Source of the DNA: Vibrio mimicus CAIM 602
GTDB lineage: Bacteria; Pseudomonadota; Gammaproteobacteria; Enterobacterales; Vibrionaceae
Assembly (NCBI RefSeq): GCF_000338875.1
Contig: NZ_AOMO01000023.1
Location: 1-64,000, forward strand
Length of the DNA: 64,000 bases
Direction: 5' to 3'
Shown here: positions 22,864-32,917 of the stretch, piece by piece
Layout: every line of letters begins with the position of its first letter
Position numbering within the stretch: position 1 is the first letter of the stretch
The notes under the pieces: generated by a model
What the model saw: the letters and a program-made list of their open reading frames with translations, nothing else
Database searches by the model: none
Told to the model about the DNA's origin: nothing
Program-made: the position numbers and the translations under genes

Positions 22864-23484
22864 ATGGCAAGATATTTGGGTCCTAAGCTGAAGCTTAGCC
22901 GCCGCGAAGGTACTGACTTGTTCCTTAAGTCAGGCGTTCGTGCGATTGATACCAAGTGTAAAATTGATAACGCACCAGGCGTACACGGCGCTCGTCGCGG
23001 TCGTCTGTCTGAGTATGGCGTTCAGCTTCGTGAGAAGCAAAAAGTTCGTCGTATTTATGGCGTTTTAGAAAAACAATTCCGTAACTACTACAAAGAAGCT
23101 GCTCGCCTGAAAGGCAACACAGGTGAAAACCTGCTTCAGCTTCTGGAAGGTCGTCTGGATAACGTAGTTTACCGTATGGGTTTTGGTGCAACTCGCGCTG
23201 AAGCACGTCAGCTGGTTAGCCACAAAGCTATCCTAGTGAACGGTAAAGTAGTAAACGTTCCTTCTTTCAATGTTGCGGCTAACGACGTTGTTGCAATTCG
23301 TGAGAAAGCGAAAAAGCAATCTCGCATCAAAGCAGCTCTAGAAGTTGCTGAACAACGCGAAAAACCAACTTGGATTGAAGTCGATGTAAACACGATGGAA
23401 GGTACTTTCAAGCGTCTGCCTGAGCGTTCCGATCTGTCTGCTGACATCAACGAACAATTGATCGTCGAGCTTTACTCTAAGTAA
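22864..23484 (+). CDS. rpsD: 30S ribosomal protein S4, alpha operon autoregulator
   Basis: A 206-aa primary 16S rRNA binder. The S4 RNA-binding domain '[32 protein letters not shown]' lies at about residues 96-130. In E. coli it represses its own operon through the pseudoknot before rpsM, which is conserved here, and is involved in ram-type accuracy mutations. Confidence 0.98.
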   Translation: MARYLGPKLKLSRREGTDLFLKSGVRAIDTKCKIDNAPGVHGARRGRLSEYGVQLREKQKVRRIYGVLEKQFRNYYKEAARLKGNTGENLLQLLEGRLDNVVYRMGFGATRAEARQLVSHKAILVNGKVVNVPSFNVAANDVVAIREKAKKQSRIKAALEVAEQREKPTWIEVDVNTMEGTFKRLPERSDLSADINEQLIVELYSK

Positions 23485-23508
23485 GGTTTAAACTAAAGAG
23501 AGGACACA

Positions 23509-24501
23509 ATGCAGGGTTCTGTAACAGAATTTCTTAAGCCACGTCTTGTTGATATCGAACAAATCAGCACGACACACGCAAAAGTAACTCTTGAGCCGTT
23601 AGAGCGTGGTTTCGGCCATACTCTGGGTAATGCACTTCGCCGTATTCTTCTATCTTCAATGCCAGGTTGTGCTGTTACTGAAGTAGAGATTGAAGGCGTT
23701 CTTCACGAGTACAGCACCAAAGAAGGTGTTCAGGAAGATATCCTTGAGATTCTCTTGAACCTGAAAGGTCTGGCTGTTCGCGTTGCCGAAGGCAAAGATG
23801 AAGTGTTCATTACACTAAACAAATCAGGCTCGGGCCCTGTGGTTGCAGGTGACATCACCCATGACGGTGATGTAGAGATCGTAAACCCTGAACACGTAAT
23901 TTGTCATTTAACTTCTGACAATGCTGCGATCGCTATGCGTATCAAAGTAGAACGTGGTCGTGGTTATGTTCCAGCTTCTGCCCGTATCCATACTGAAGAA
24001 GACGAGCGTCCAATTGGTCGTCTGCTTGTCGATGCCACTTTCAGCCCAGTAGACAAAATTGCCTACTCAGTTGAAGCGGCTCGTGTTGAGCAACGTACTG
24101 ACCTGGATAAGCTAGTTATCGATATGGAAACTAACGGTACTCTTGAGCCTGAGGAAGCAATCCGTCGCGCAGCAACTATTCTTGCTGAGCAATTGGATGC
24201 GTTCGTAGATCTTCGTGATGTACGTGTACCTGAGGAGAAGGAAGAGAAGCCAGAATTCGATCCGATCCTACTGCGTCCTGTAGACGATCTTGAACTAACA
24301 GTTCGCTCTGCTAACTGTCTGAAAGCAGAAGCGATTCACTACATCGGTGATCTGGTACAGCGCACTGAGGTTGAGCTTCTTAAAACGCCAAACCTTGGTA
24401 AGAAATCTCTTACAGAGATTAAAGACGTGCTTGCATCACGTGGTCTGTCTCTGGGCATGCGTCTAGAAAACTGGCCGCCAGCGTCAATCGCTGAAGATTA
24501 A
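23509..24501 (+). CDS. rpoA: RNA polymerase alpha subunit
   Basis: A 330-aa alpha subunit. The N-terminal dimerisation/assembly domain (about 1-235) has '[30 protein letters not shown]'. A flexible acidic linker follows. The C-terminal domain (about 250-330) has '[17 protein letters not shown]' with the Arg and Asn used for UP-element contacts, and '[16 protein letters not shown]'. It lies between rpsD and rplQ, 24 bases after rpsD. Confidence 0.98.
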
Positions 24502-24524
24502 TCGATAATAGTTAGAAGGATTAG

Positions 24525-24914
<390 letters not shown>

Positions 24915-24932
24915 TCAGTTCGTCATGCAATA

Positions 24933-24960
24933 AAAGAGCCGGGCTAGCCCGGCTTTTTTA
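24933..24960 (+). terminator. Terminator at the end of the alpha operon
   Basis: An agccggg/cccggct stem with a CTAG loop, followed by TTTTTTA; a preceding AAAA run makes it partly bidirectional. Confidence 0.9.
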
Positions 24961-25036
24961 TTTCTGCTTTCTGCCTTATTTTGCTTGTAGAGTGTTCTAC
25001 TCTTACTCGCACTCTATCTCGATAGGCTATGTGGTA

Positions 25037-25513
25037 CTACTGCCACAGTTTGCCTAGCGATTCCAATAGGTTTTGACTAGCACCTTGCTGCGTCAAGTAT
25101 TGCATCAAAACAGGTACAAACTGTTCGACCATGCTGGCATCCAGCCCTAAAGCATTAAAGGCTTGGTTAACTTCTTTGCGTTGCAAAATAGTGCTGAGAT
25201 TTTGATTAGGGATCAATCCGCTCAATTCATTGAGGTTAGGAATCAACTGGTTCAACTCAATACTTTGCTCTGTATTGAGATGGTTTTGTGCTTGTGTAAG
25301 CAATGTAGCCACACCGCCACCCGCTTGTTGTGGAGTTAGTGGTAACTGGCTAGTAAATTGATTCAGCAAGTCTTGTGTGGCTTTGGATTGAGAAAGTGTT
25401 TGACCAACCAATCCGGCTAGGTCATTAGAAGCTAATGAATTGAGGCTTGGAAAAGCCAGTGCAGAGGCGCTGGCGAGAGTTGTAATAAATAGGGCAGTAA
25501 AACGATAGTGCAT
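25037..25513 (-). CDS. DUF2780 (VcgC/VcgE-like) exported protein
   Basis: A 158-aa secreted protein of unknown function. I start at the ATG at 25513, which has GGAGAG 5 bases upstream; a GTG two codons earlier is less likely. A signal peptide 'MHYRFTALFITTLASASALA' precedes a mature part rich in Leu, Gln and Asn ('LGQTLSQ'-like and 'QLIPNLNELSGLIPNQN' stretches), as in the DUF2780 proteins of Vibrio. No enzymatic motif is seen. It is convergent with rplQ. The family call rests on recollection of the sequence style, so function is left open. Confidence 0.7.
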   Translation of the reverse strand: MHYRFTALFITTLASASALAFPSLNSLASNDLAGLVGQTLSQSKATQDLLNQFTSQLPLTPQQAGGGVATLLTQAQNHLNTEQSIELNQLIPNLNELSGLIPNQNLSTILQRKEVNQAFNALGLDASMVEQFVPVLMQYLTQQGASQNLLESLGKLWQ

Positions 25514-25593
25514 AATCACTCTCCATATAGCGCATTACTTAATTTCCTACTAGTCGAAGGTTCGGTCCCAAGCAGTAGGTAGACAATAGTCTA

Positions 25594-25625
25594 ATTAAAA
25601 AAGAGCGACCCAGTGGGTCGCTCTT
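25594..25625 (-). terminator. Terminator after fklB
   Basis: An 11-bp stem (aagagcgaccc/gggtcgctctt) with an AGT loop. On the minus strand a T6 run follows, immediately after the fklB stop region. Confidence 0.85.
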
Positions 25626-25657
25626 TGTCAAATTATTGCGAAAAGTAAAACCTAAGC

Positions 25658-26278
25658 TTACAGAATATCCAGCAGTTCTACTTCAAATACCAAAGCTGCG
25701 AATGGTGGAATTGCTGCGCCTGCGCCACGCTCACCATAAGCAAGATCCTGAGGAATGTAGAGTTTCCACTTAGAACCTACAGGCATTAATTGCAGTGCCT
25801 CAACCCAACCGCGGATAACGCCAGTTACTGGGAATTCAGCTGGTTGACCGCGAGATACTGAGCTGTCGAACACAGTGCCATCAACTAATTGGCCGTGGTA
25901 GTGAACGCGAACTGACTTGTCAGCAGTTGGGATCGCACCGTTACCTTCAACCAGAACTTCGTATTGCAGACCTGACTCAAGAACAGTGACTTCTGGACGC
26001 AGAGCATTATCTTTCAGGAATGCTTCACCTTCAGATGCAGCTGCTTTTGCGGCTTCTTGGCGAGCTTCTTCTGCGCGCATGTGAATTGCGTGCAGAGCTT
26101 GGTTGATCTCATCGATAGAGATCGCAGGCTGTTCGCCAACCAGTGCAGTTGCGATACCTGCAGCAATCGCAGCCACGTTCAGGCCTTCTAGACCGCTGCC
26201 AGCCAGTTGCTGACCCATTTGCAGGCCGATACCGTAGCTAGCTTTTTGCTCTACGGTTTCAAATTTAACTTCAGACAT
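25658..26278 (-). CDS. fklB: FKBP-type peptidyl-prolyl isomerase FklB (FKBP22-like)
   Basis: A 206-aa protein, same length as E. coli FklB when started at the ATG at 26278 ('[21 protein letters not shown]'); the GTG three codons earlier has no better SD. The N-terminal dimerisation domain (about 1-100) is followed by the FKBP domain with '[28 protein letters not shown]' and '[26 protein letters not shown]'-type motifs. There is no signal peptide, which separates it from FkpA. Transcribed alone, divergent from the OapA-like gene. Confidence 0.93.
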   Translation of the reverse strand: MSEVKFETVEQKASYGIGLQMGQQLAGSGLEGLNVAAIAAGIATALVGEQPAISIDEINQALHAIHMRAEEARQEAAKAAASEGEAFLKDNALRPEVTVLESGLQYEVLVEGNGAIPTADKSVRVHYHGQLVDGTVFDSSVSRGQPAEFPVTGVIRGWVEALQLMPVGSKWKLYIPQDLAYGERGAGAAIPPFAALVFEVELLDIL

Positions 26279-26423
26279 AAAAGTCACTCTTGGTCGTTCA
26301 ATAAAGGCGACAGAATAACAGGTTAGGCATTGTGATGAAACGTCTAGCCTTAGATCCGTAAGGTCAGTGAGGTGTGACTTGTCGCAGAAAGTTCAGCGAA
26401 AATCTTCAAGTTTGTGTCAAGCT

Positions 26424-26452
26424 TTGGCTTTAAGGTTACTCGACTCTATACT
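26424..26452 (+). promoter_or_regulatory. Probable promoter of the OapA-like gene
   Basis: -35 TTGGCT (26424-26429), 17-base spacer, -10 TATACT (26447-26452), about 50 bases before the ATG at 26504. Confidence 0.6.
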
Positions 26453-26503
26453 CTAACCTCATGAGTTTTTATACTGTGGGCAAGTAATTAAAGGACTTTA
26501 AAC

Positions 26504-27072
26504 ATGAATCGCCGCCACAAGAAGCCGCAGCAAATTGATTATCTGCCGAAGTGAAGACTTATTGGCAGAAATTAGATTGGCCACACTATCGCCAGCAACT
26601 TAGTGAGCTATGGTTACGCCTGCCTGTTTTCCATCGTAGAGGCTTGATGGTACTGGCTCCAGTTGTGTTGGTATTGATGATTGTTCCTTTGCCGGAGAGT
26701 AAAGAAGAGGCTATTGAGCCTACATCCTCTACCAAGCGCATTGAAGTGGGGATGAATACGCAAAGTCTGAGTGAGCAACGCTCTCAAAATCAGCAAACGG
26801 CACTGAAATCCTCGGCCTGGCAGGAGTACGTCGTTCGTCAAGGAGATACTCTGTCTCAGGTATTCCGCAATAACGAACTGCCGCTAACGGATATCAATGC
26901 CTTGGTCAAAGTTGAAGGGGTAGATAAACCACTCAGCCAAATCCAAGCTGGTCAGTTGATTCGCTTTAAGTTGGCCGAAAATGGTCAATTAGATATTCTG
27001 CAATTGGAACGAAACAACCAATCAGTGATGTTCTTCCGACTCTCTGACGGCGGTTTTGGGCGCAGTAAATAA
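26504..27072 (+). CDS. OapA/YtfB-like cell envelope protein, probably with an N-terminal frameshift
   Basis: The ATG at 26504 has AGGA 9 bases upstream and reads MNRRHKKPQQIDYLPK before a TGA. The main body (173 codons, 26551-27072) continues in another frame from a GTG that overlaps this stop and has no SD. One extra G in 'ccgaag' (26546-26551) would join them as ...DYLPEVKTYWQ. The body has a cytosolic stretch, one membrane helix ('GLMVLAPVVLVLMIVPL', about residues 31-47 of the body) and a C-terminal OapA/LysM-like domain ('VVRQGDTLSQVFRNNELPL', 'QIQAGQLIRFKL'). E. coli YtfB binds glycan strands at the septum. The alternative is a true overlapping leader peptide. The 3' end overlaps the convergent eamA by 51 bases. 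Confidence 0.7.
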
Positions 27073-27915
27073 TCCCCACCACTTAGCAAACAACGCTCTG
27101 GGTAACAAAGGCAAAATAATCATTCCGATACCGAGCCAAGTTAGCGCATCTAAAAGCTCATCAAACCAAATTGCCCCAAAGGCAGCGACAAAAATCAGCC
27201 CCGAATACTCAGCCAGTGCAATCTGGCTGGCTGACGCTTTCTGGTAGGCGGCAACGGCTAATCCGTTATACAACAGAATCAACCCTGAACTGGCGGCAAT
27301 CCATAACCATTCTTGTTGTGTCAGCGGTTGCCAATAAGCGGCGGCGAGCAATCCTGAAATGGGCAGTGAAAAAAGGGATGTCCACATTAATGTGGTTACC
27401 ACTGGTTGCTGCTCAGGGATTGTTCGTGCCAGTAAATTAAACAGTGCCAGTGAAAATGCAGTGCCGAGGGCAAATAGCGCTGCCCAATGAAACTGCGATG
27501 GTCGGAGTACAATCAATACGCCAATAAACCCAGTGACAGTCGCTACTATCTTGCCACGGTTGGGTTTCTCTTTAAGAAACAGAATGGAGAGTGGCAGCAT
27601 CAAAAGTGGGGCGGCGTAAAATACTGCATTCGCTGTTGCCAACGGTAGATAGGAAATAGCGACCACCATGCAACCAGCACCTAAAAGCACTAAGTGGGCG
27701 CGTATCCAAGTTATCTTTGGATCATGAAGTTGACGTAAGACTTTTGGTTGTCGCCACCAAAGAGGCCAAATTAAGACAAAGGCGAATAACTGGCGTAAGA
27801 ACATGTACTGGAAGGGAACCACTTCACCTTGTAGCATTTTGACCGCGACATCGGAGAGTGAAGCCGCCAAATTGCCGAAAATTAACAGCCAAATGGCCAG
27901 TGCTGCGTGGCTCAT
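27022..27915 (-). CDS. EamA/DMT-family transporter
   Basis: A 297-aa inner-membrane protein with about ten hydrophobic helices arranged as two EamA halves (residues about 5-135 and 150-280). 'SDVAVKML' and 'FMFLRQLFAF'-type segments in the first half and 'AVAAYQKASASQIALAEYSGLIFVAAFGAIWF' in the second half fit drug/metabolite transporters. The substrate cannot be inferred. It starts 2 bases after the elaA stop, so elaA-eamA form an operon. Its last 51 bases overlap the end of the convergent OapA-like gene. Confidence 0.85.
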   Translation of the reverse strand: MSHAALAIWLLIFGNLAASLSDVAVKMLQGEVVPFQYMFLRQLFAFVLIWPLWWRQPKVLRQLHDPKITWIRAHLVLLGAGCMVVAISYLPLATANAVFYAAPLLMLPLSILFLKEKPNRGKIVATVTGFIGVLIVLRPSQFHWAALFALGTAFSLALFNLLARTIPEQQPVVTTLMWTSLFSLPISGLLAAAYWQPLTQQEWLWIAASSGLILLYNGLAVAAYQKASASQIALAEYSGLIFVAAFGAIWFDELLDALTWLGIGMIILPLLPRALFAKWWGLFTAPKTAVRESEEHH

Positions 27916-27917
27916 AG

Positions 27918-28367
27918 TCAGGCTCTTTTCATGTCGATGTGAGGAATACCATCTTCCAGATATGTTTTAGAAGTCGGTTCAAAACCATAGCGGCCATAAA
28001 AGTCACGCAGATGCTCCTGAGCACCAATTTCTATCGCTTGTTGAGGCCACAAGTGCTGGCAATGCTCAAGCGCAGTTTGCAATAACAGATGCCCTAAACC
28101 ATTCCCCCGAGCGCTAGCCTTAGTGGCAACCCGACCAATGCTTACACTCGGGTAGCTGACACCCATTGGCAGCAGGCGTGCGCAAGCAACTAACTCTTTA
28201 TCTCGGTAGCCGAGTAAATGGTGCACACCAGTCATGCGATCTTTGTTATCTAATTCGGGATAGGGGCAGGTCTGTTCAACCACAAAAACATCAACTCGCA
28301 GTTTGAGTAGATCGTACAGCTGTTCGGTCGTTAATTGGCAAAAAGGGATACATTGCCAGGTGATCAT
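27918..28367 (-). CDS. elaA: GNAT family N-acetyltransferase ElaA
   Basis: A 149-aa acetyltransferase-fold protein closely resembling E. coli ElaA: 'LLKLRVDVFVVEQTCPYPELD', the acetyl-CoA-binding core 'SIGRVATKASARGNGLGHLLLQ', and 'IGAQEHLRDFYGRYGFEP...YLEDGIPHIDMKR'. The physiological substrate is unknown. It is the first gene of a two-gene unit with the EamA transporter and is divergent from dbpA. Confidence 0.9.
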   Translation of the reverse strand: MITWQCIPFCQLTTEQLYDLLKLRVDVFVVEQTCPYPELDNKDRMTGVHHLLGYRDKELVACARLLPMGVSYPSVSIGRVATKASARGNGLGHLLLQTALEHCQHLWPQQAIEIGAQEHLRDFYGRYGFEPTSKTYLEDGIPHIDMKRA

Positions 28368-28567
28368 TTCTATCTCCTTGAAAATGAGGTCTGCAAGTCA
28401 GGTATATCATGCTATGGATCATGAGTTTGACACTGTACCAGTTAGAGAAAAAATGCGCGTTAACAAAGGTTAAACGCGGGTTGGAAAATTTAAATGAAGA
28501 TTCACTGGAGCTGAAGCGCAAAATAACGATAATAGCGCTTCTTTTTTCGTCACACTGAGGACACCTC

Positions 28568-29950
28568 TTGAACGCCAATTCTTTTGCAGCTTTGAATCTG
28601 AAGCCTGAATTACTCGCTAACCTTGAAACTATGGGGTTTGCAACCATGACTCCGATTCAGGCGCAATCTCTACCCGCTATTCTCAATAGACAGGATGTGA
28701 TTGGCCAAGGAAAAACAGGCTCAGGTAAAACAGCGGCATTTGGTCTTGGGGTGTTATCAAATCTCAATGTGAAGCGCTTTCGCGTGCAAGCCTTGGTGTT
28801 GTGCCCAACTCGTGAGTTAGCTGACCAAGTGGCGACCGATATTCGTACCTTAGGGCGCACTATCCATAATATTAAAGTGCTGACACTGTGTGGCGGTATG
28901 CCGATGGGACCACAGATTGGTTCTCTTGAGCATGGCGCGCATATCTTGGTGGGTACACCGGGGCGTATTTTGGATCACCTGAGCAAAGATCGTATCGATC
29001 TGAGTGAGTTGAACACGCTGGTATTGGATGAAGCTGATCGCATGTTAGAAATGGGCTTCCAAGAAGCGTTAGAAGCGATCATCGCGGCAGCACCGACTCA
29101 ACGTCAAACCTTGCTGTTTAGTGCCACTTACCCAGCCAGCATTGAGCAAATTGCACAAAGTGTGACTCGCAATGCGATGATGATTAAAGTAGCGGCGACG
29201 CATGATACTTCCAGTATTCGTCAATACTTTTACAAGGTAGATGGCAGCACCGCGCGTGATGAAGCACTGGAAACCTTACTGTTGCACCATCAACCCACCT
29301 CTTCAGTGGTGTTTTGTAATACCAAGCGTGAAGTACAAAATGTCGCGGATGCGTTGCATCAAAGCGGCTTTAGCGTGATTGAACTGCATGGTGATATGGA
29401 GCAGCGTGAGCGTGACCAAGCCCTAGTGCAGTTTGCTAATAAGAGCATTTCGATTCTGGTTGCGACTGATGTGGCTGCACGTGGTCTGGATGTTGATAAT
29501 CTTGATGCCGTGTTTAACTACGATTTGTCACGCGATCCTGAAGTGCATGTGCACCGCATCGGTCGTACGGGTCGCGCAGGCAGTAAAGGTTTGGCGTTTA
29601 GCTTCTTTAGCGATAACGAGAGCTACCGTGTGGCGCAAATTGATGAGTACATGGATATCGCAATTGAGCCATCTACTTTGCCACAACCTGCGGCAGGTGC
29701 GCGCCCTTACGCCGCCAATATGGTGACTATTCAGATTGATGGCGGTAAGAAAGACAAGGTTCGTCCGGGGGATATTCTTGGCGCACTCACCAGTGATGGT
29801 GAACTGACGGCGGCGCAGATCGGCAAGATCAACCTATTCCCGATGCGATCTTATGTCGCAGTAGAGAAGAAAATTGCCCATAAAGCGCTGAACAAAATCG
29901 CTAACGGCAAGATGAAGGGACGCCAGTTCCGCGCTCGTTTACTTAAATAA
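28568..29950 (+). CDS. dbpA: ATP-dependent RNA helicase DbpA
   Basis: A 460-aa DEAD-box helicase for late 50S assembly. The start is a TTG at 28568 with GAGGA 7 bases upstream; the protein begins 'NANSFAALNLKPELLANLE' as expected for DbpA. Motifs in order: Q motif 'GFATMTPIQAQSLP', Walker A 'GKTGSGKT', 'PTRELA', 'TPGR', 'DEAD' (VLDEADRMLEMGF), 'SAT', 'VATDVAARGLD' and 'HRIGRTGRAG'. The C-terminal DbpA RNA-binding domain ('VTIQIDGGKKDKVRPGDILGALT', about 383-460) recognises hairpin 92 of 23S rRNA. The stop lies 2 bases from the stop of the convergent regulator. Confidence 0.95.
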   Translation: MNANSFAALNLKPELLANLETMGFATMTPIQAQSLPAILNRQDVIGQGKTGSGKTAAFGLGVLSNLNVKRFRVQALVLCPTRELADQVATDIRTLGRTIHNIKVLTLCGGMPMGPQIGSLEHGAHILVGTPGRILDHLSKDRIDLSELNTLVLDEADRMLEMGFQEALEAIIAAAPTQRQTLLFSATYPASIEQIAQSVTRNAMMIKVAATHDTSSIRQYFYKVDGSTARDEALETLLLHHQPTSSVVFCNTKREVQNVADALHQSGFSVIELHGDMEQRERDQALVQFANKSISILVATDVAARGLDVDNLDAVFNYDLSRDPEVHVHRIGRTGRAGSKGLAFSFFSDNESYRVAQIDEYMDIAIEPSTLPQPAAGARPYAANMVTIQIDGGKKDKVRPGDILGALTSDGELTAAQIGKINLFPMRSYVAVEKKIAHKALNKIANGKMKGRQFRARLLK

Positions 29951-29952
29951 TC

Positions 29953-30522
29953 TCACGAATGATTTCTCAGCCGTGCTTTGATGCGGCTGAGGCTAATCGG
30001 CGTGATCCCCAAATAAGCGGCGATGTGGTGATCGCAAAGCCGCTCCATCAACTCAGGAAATTGTGCACACATCACCTGATAACGCTGTTCAGGTCGATAG
30101 AGCAACATAAAACGCTCTTTTTGCTCTTTGTACAGCAGTTGGGTTTCCAACAAACGCTGATAAAGCGGATGACCGCTAGCACGCCATTCCCGTAATACTT
30201 CAATAGGCACTCCCACCAATTGCACTGGTGATAAGGTTTCCAACACAAACGGCGAACCCTGTTCACGGATCAGGCTTTCAAAGCCAATTGCCCAATCTTG
30301 CTCCCAGTAGAATTCCTTGCTGAAGCTTTTTCCTTCTTCGGTGAGATAACAAGCGTGGCACAGGCCTTCTAACACCCAATACGCAAACGGAGTTTGCTCG
30401 CCTTGCGCGACCAAAATATGCCGTGTGGGTAACTCTAATGGCTGGGCAACGCTCTGTAGCTGTGTGCATTCGGCATCCGAAAAGCCATGATGTTTGAGAT
30501 AAGCTTGAAACTGCGCTTGCAT
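29953..30522 (-). CDS. Crp/Fnr-family transcriptional regulator
   Basis: A 189-aa protein. A cyclic-nucleotide-binding-like beta-barrel covers about residues 20-125 ('HILVAQGEQTPFAYWVLEGLCHACYLTEEGKSFSKEFY'), but the canonical phosphate-binding RxA motif is not evident, so cAMP binding is doubtful. The C-terminal helix-turn-helix 'HHIAAYLGITPISLSRIKARLR' is a good DNA-reading helix of this family. No Fnr-type cysteine cluster. It is transcribed alone, convergent with dbpA. Target genes are unknown. Confidence 0.8.
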   Translation of the reverse strand: MQAQFQAYLKHHGFSDAECTQLQSVAQPLELPTRHILVAQGEQTPFAYWVLEGLCHACYLTEEGKSFSKEFYWEQDWAIGFESLIREQGSPFVLETLSPVQLVGVPIEVLREWRASGHPLYQRLLETQLLYKEQKERFMLLYRPEQRYQVMCAQFPELMERLCDHHIAAYLGITPISLSRIKARLRNHS

Positions 30523-30540
30523 AAAAGCCTCATAGAAAAA

Positions 30541-30570
30541 GAGAAACAGCCACTCATGGTGGCTGTTTAC
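30541..30570 (-). terminator. Terminator after cpdB
   Basis: aaacagccac pairs with ggtggctgttt around a TCAT loop. On the minus strand it is followed by a T-rich stretch, 70-100 bases after the cpdB stop. Confidence 0.65.
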
Positions 30571-30642
30571 TTTACGTGATAACCCTGGTGACTTGAAGCC
30601 GCAGCAGTGTTGGTTGCAGTTTCAATATTGGGTTATCGGTGC

Positions 30643-32607
30643 TTATTTTTGTAGGTCGATACGATACACCGCAAAGCCGACTTCATCGGTAGCGACTTGG
30701 GTCATCGGATATTGGCCTTTTTGTTTAATAAACTGGGTTGCCTTATCACTTGGTGAGGTTTCAAAGCGGATATCCAGTTTTGTTTTGCTGGAAATCGGAG
30801 CAAATGACCAGTTGTTGTCAGCACTTGGCGTAACTTCACCTTTCTCTTTGCTCACGCGCGCAATGTAATCAGCCACGACTGTACGGTTTTCGTCAGGTGA
30901 ATCAAACGCAACAAACTTAGCACCAGTGCCAGGGAACTTGTTGCTGTAAGCACGGTAGTTGTTGGTGGCGATCAAGAAGGTCTGCTTGTCATTGATCGGC
31001 TTACCTTGATAGGTCAGCTTCACAATACGCTGTGATTTAGGATTGATCAGTTTGCAATCGCCGTCGTAGCGCGCTGGCTGAGTAATATCAATCTGATAGT
31101 TCACTCCATCGATCACATCAAAGTTATAGGTACGGAAGTCATTCCAGTTGATCAGTGATTGTGGTGCGCTAGAGGTCACATCAATTTGATTGAATTGACC
31201 TGCGGAACACTCCAACCACTCTTTCACTTCATATCCGCTGACCTTCATGGTGACTAAGGTGTTCGGGTAGAGATAAAGATCGGCTGCGTTACGGAAGGTG
31301 AGTTCACCAGATTCCACTTCGGTAAAACCGTTGGGATCATCTTTACGGCCACCGGCTTTAAAGGGAGCGGCGGCTGACAGCACTGGTAGACCATCAAGGT
31401 TTGGATCGCCTTGAATAAAGCGCTCCACATAATCTTTTTGCGCGAGGTTGACGATTTGTACGGTGGGATCGTCTTGTACCAATGACAAGAAGCTGTACAT
31501 CACATCGTTCGCTTTACCTATTGGTTGGTTAACAAAATCGCGGGTGCCTTTGTGATCATCTTGCAGTGCTTTCACCATTGCGGTATCGGCTTCGACTAAC
31601 GCTTTCTTATTGGCTTTATCGAAGATAGGGCGAGCTTCAGATTGACCGGAAGTGACCGTCCAGCGGCCTTGTTGTTTTTCCAACGTCAGATCCATTACCC
31701 CAACATGGCTACCCCAGCGTCCCGGCATCACAGCGGTGACACCATTGATGGTGCCTTTATCGATGTCTGCACCCGGTACATTGGCAAAATCTTTACCCGG
31801 GAAGACGGCGTGAGAGTGACCAAAAGCAATGGCATCGATGCCTTTCACTTGAGTCAGGTAGTAAACCGAGTTTTCTGCGCCAGCTTGGTATTCTTCGGTG
31901 CTAATCCCTGAGTGAGGAATGGCCACAATCACGTCCGCACCTTGTGCTTTCATTTTTGGAATGAGCTTTTCTGCGGTCTGTTTGATATCCGCAGCCGTCA
32001 CTTTGCCTTCGAGGTTTTTCTTATCCCACACCATGATTTGTGGTGGTACAAAACCGATATAACCAACTTTGATGGTATGTGCTTCACCATCAGTATCTTT
32101 GAAGGTGTGCTCTTTAATCACGTAAGGCGTGAAGAGGTGCTGACCCGTTTTGGCATCAAACACGTTGGCGTTGATGTAGGGGAAAGCGGCATCGTTGATG
32201 GTTTCTTTTAAGAAATCGAGGCCGTAGTTGAATTCGTGGTTACCAATGTTGCCCACATCATAGCCCAGTGGATTCATCGCTTTGTAAACCGGATGGACTT
32301 CACCCGCTTTAATGCCCTTATCCGCCATGTAGTCGCCCATTGGGCTGCCTTGAATCAAGTCGCCGTTATCCACCAACACGCTGTTTTCTACTTCGGCACG
32401 GGCTTGTTTAACTAGTGTTGCTGCACGCGTCAGGCCAATTTGATCGGAGGCTTTATCTTTGTAGTAGTCATAATCCATCAAATTAGTATGAATATCAGTG
32501 GTTTCGACAATACGCAGTTTGATCGTATCAGCCATTGCAGGGCCAGCCATGGCTAACAGGCCACCGAGAACCGCTAAAGAAACAGGTTTGATCATCATGG
32601 TCATCAT
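30643..32607 (-). CDS. cpdB: Periplasmic 2',3'-cyclic-nucleotide 2'-phosphodiesterase / 3'-nucleotidase
   Basis: A 654-aa bifunctional periplasmic enzyme that lets the cell use 2',3'-cyclic and 3'-nucleotides. I start at the ATG at 32607 because GGAG lies 5 bases upstream and a signal peptide begins there ([16 protein letters not shown]..., cleavage after AMA). An upstream in-frame extension lacks these. The metallophosphoesterase domain has '[16 protein letters not shown]', '[10 protein letters not shown]', '[11 protein letters not shown]' and 'IPHSGIS...GHSHAVFPG'. The 5'-nucleotidase C-terminal domain covers about residues 365-550 with '[22 protein letters not shown]'. Transcribed alone. 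Confidence 0.93.
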   Translation of the reverse strand: MMTMMIKPVSLAVLGGLLAMAGPAMADTIKLRIVETTDIHTNLMDYDYYKDKASDQIGLTRAATLVKQARAEVENSVLVDNGDLIQGSPMGDYMADKGIKAGEVHPVYKAMNPLGYDVGNIGNHEFNYGLDFLKETINDAAFPYINANVFDAKTGQHLFTPYVIKEHTFKDTDGEAHTIKVGYIGFVPPQIMVWDKKNLEGKVTAADIKQTAEKLIPKMKAQGADVIVAIPHSGISTEEYQAGAENSVYYLTQVKGIDAIAFGHSHAVFPGKDFANVPGADIDKGTINGVTAVMPGRWGSHVGVMDLTLEKQQGRWTVTSGQSEARPIFDKANKKALVEADTAMVKALQDDHKGTRDFVNQPIGKANDVMYSFLSLVQDDPTVQIVNLAQKDYVERFIQGDPNLDGLPVLSAAAPFKAGGRKDDPNGFTEVESGELTFRNAADLYLYPNTLVTMKVSGYEVKEWLECSAGQFNQIDVTSSAPQSLINWNDFRTYNFDVIDGVNYQIDITQPARYDGDCKLINPKSQRIVKLTYQGKPINDKQTFLIATNNYRAYSNKFPGTGAKFVAFDSPDENRTVVADYIARVSKEKGEVTPSADNNWSFAPISSKTKLDIRFETSPSDKATQFIKQKGQYPMTQVATDEVGFAVYRIDLQK

Positions 32608-32917
32608 TGACTCCAGAGTGAGTTGCAGAAAAGAACAAAAACAATCCGATAAATGTAACAAAACTCTATGAAACAATGATTTCACTCATGACTAAACTGT
32701 GATGCAACGCGATACCTTTATCTAAATCTGCCCCCTTGATCCCAGTTAGAGCACGACACCTCAAGTTGCTTTTGCGCTCAATCTGCTGACTTTCATCGAA
32801 TAGAGTCATTTTTAATCGTTTATATCAGCTTTTGGAATAAAAAATGAAATTATAGAATTTCAGGTAATAAATAGAACTGCTCATAATGCCTGCAACAGAC
32901 CAATAAGGATCAAGATT
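32608..32917. other. Intergenic region between cpdB and cobA
   Basis: 310 bases between divergent genes. The cobA-proximal half is A/T-rich and contains a -10-like TATAGA with no good -35, as expected for an activator-dependent (CysB-type) promoter, but no CysB site can be defined by eye. No open frame or strong hairpin was seen. Confidence 0.4.
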
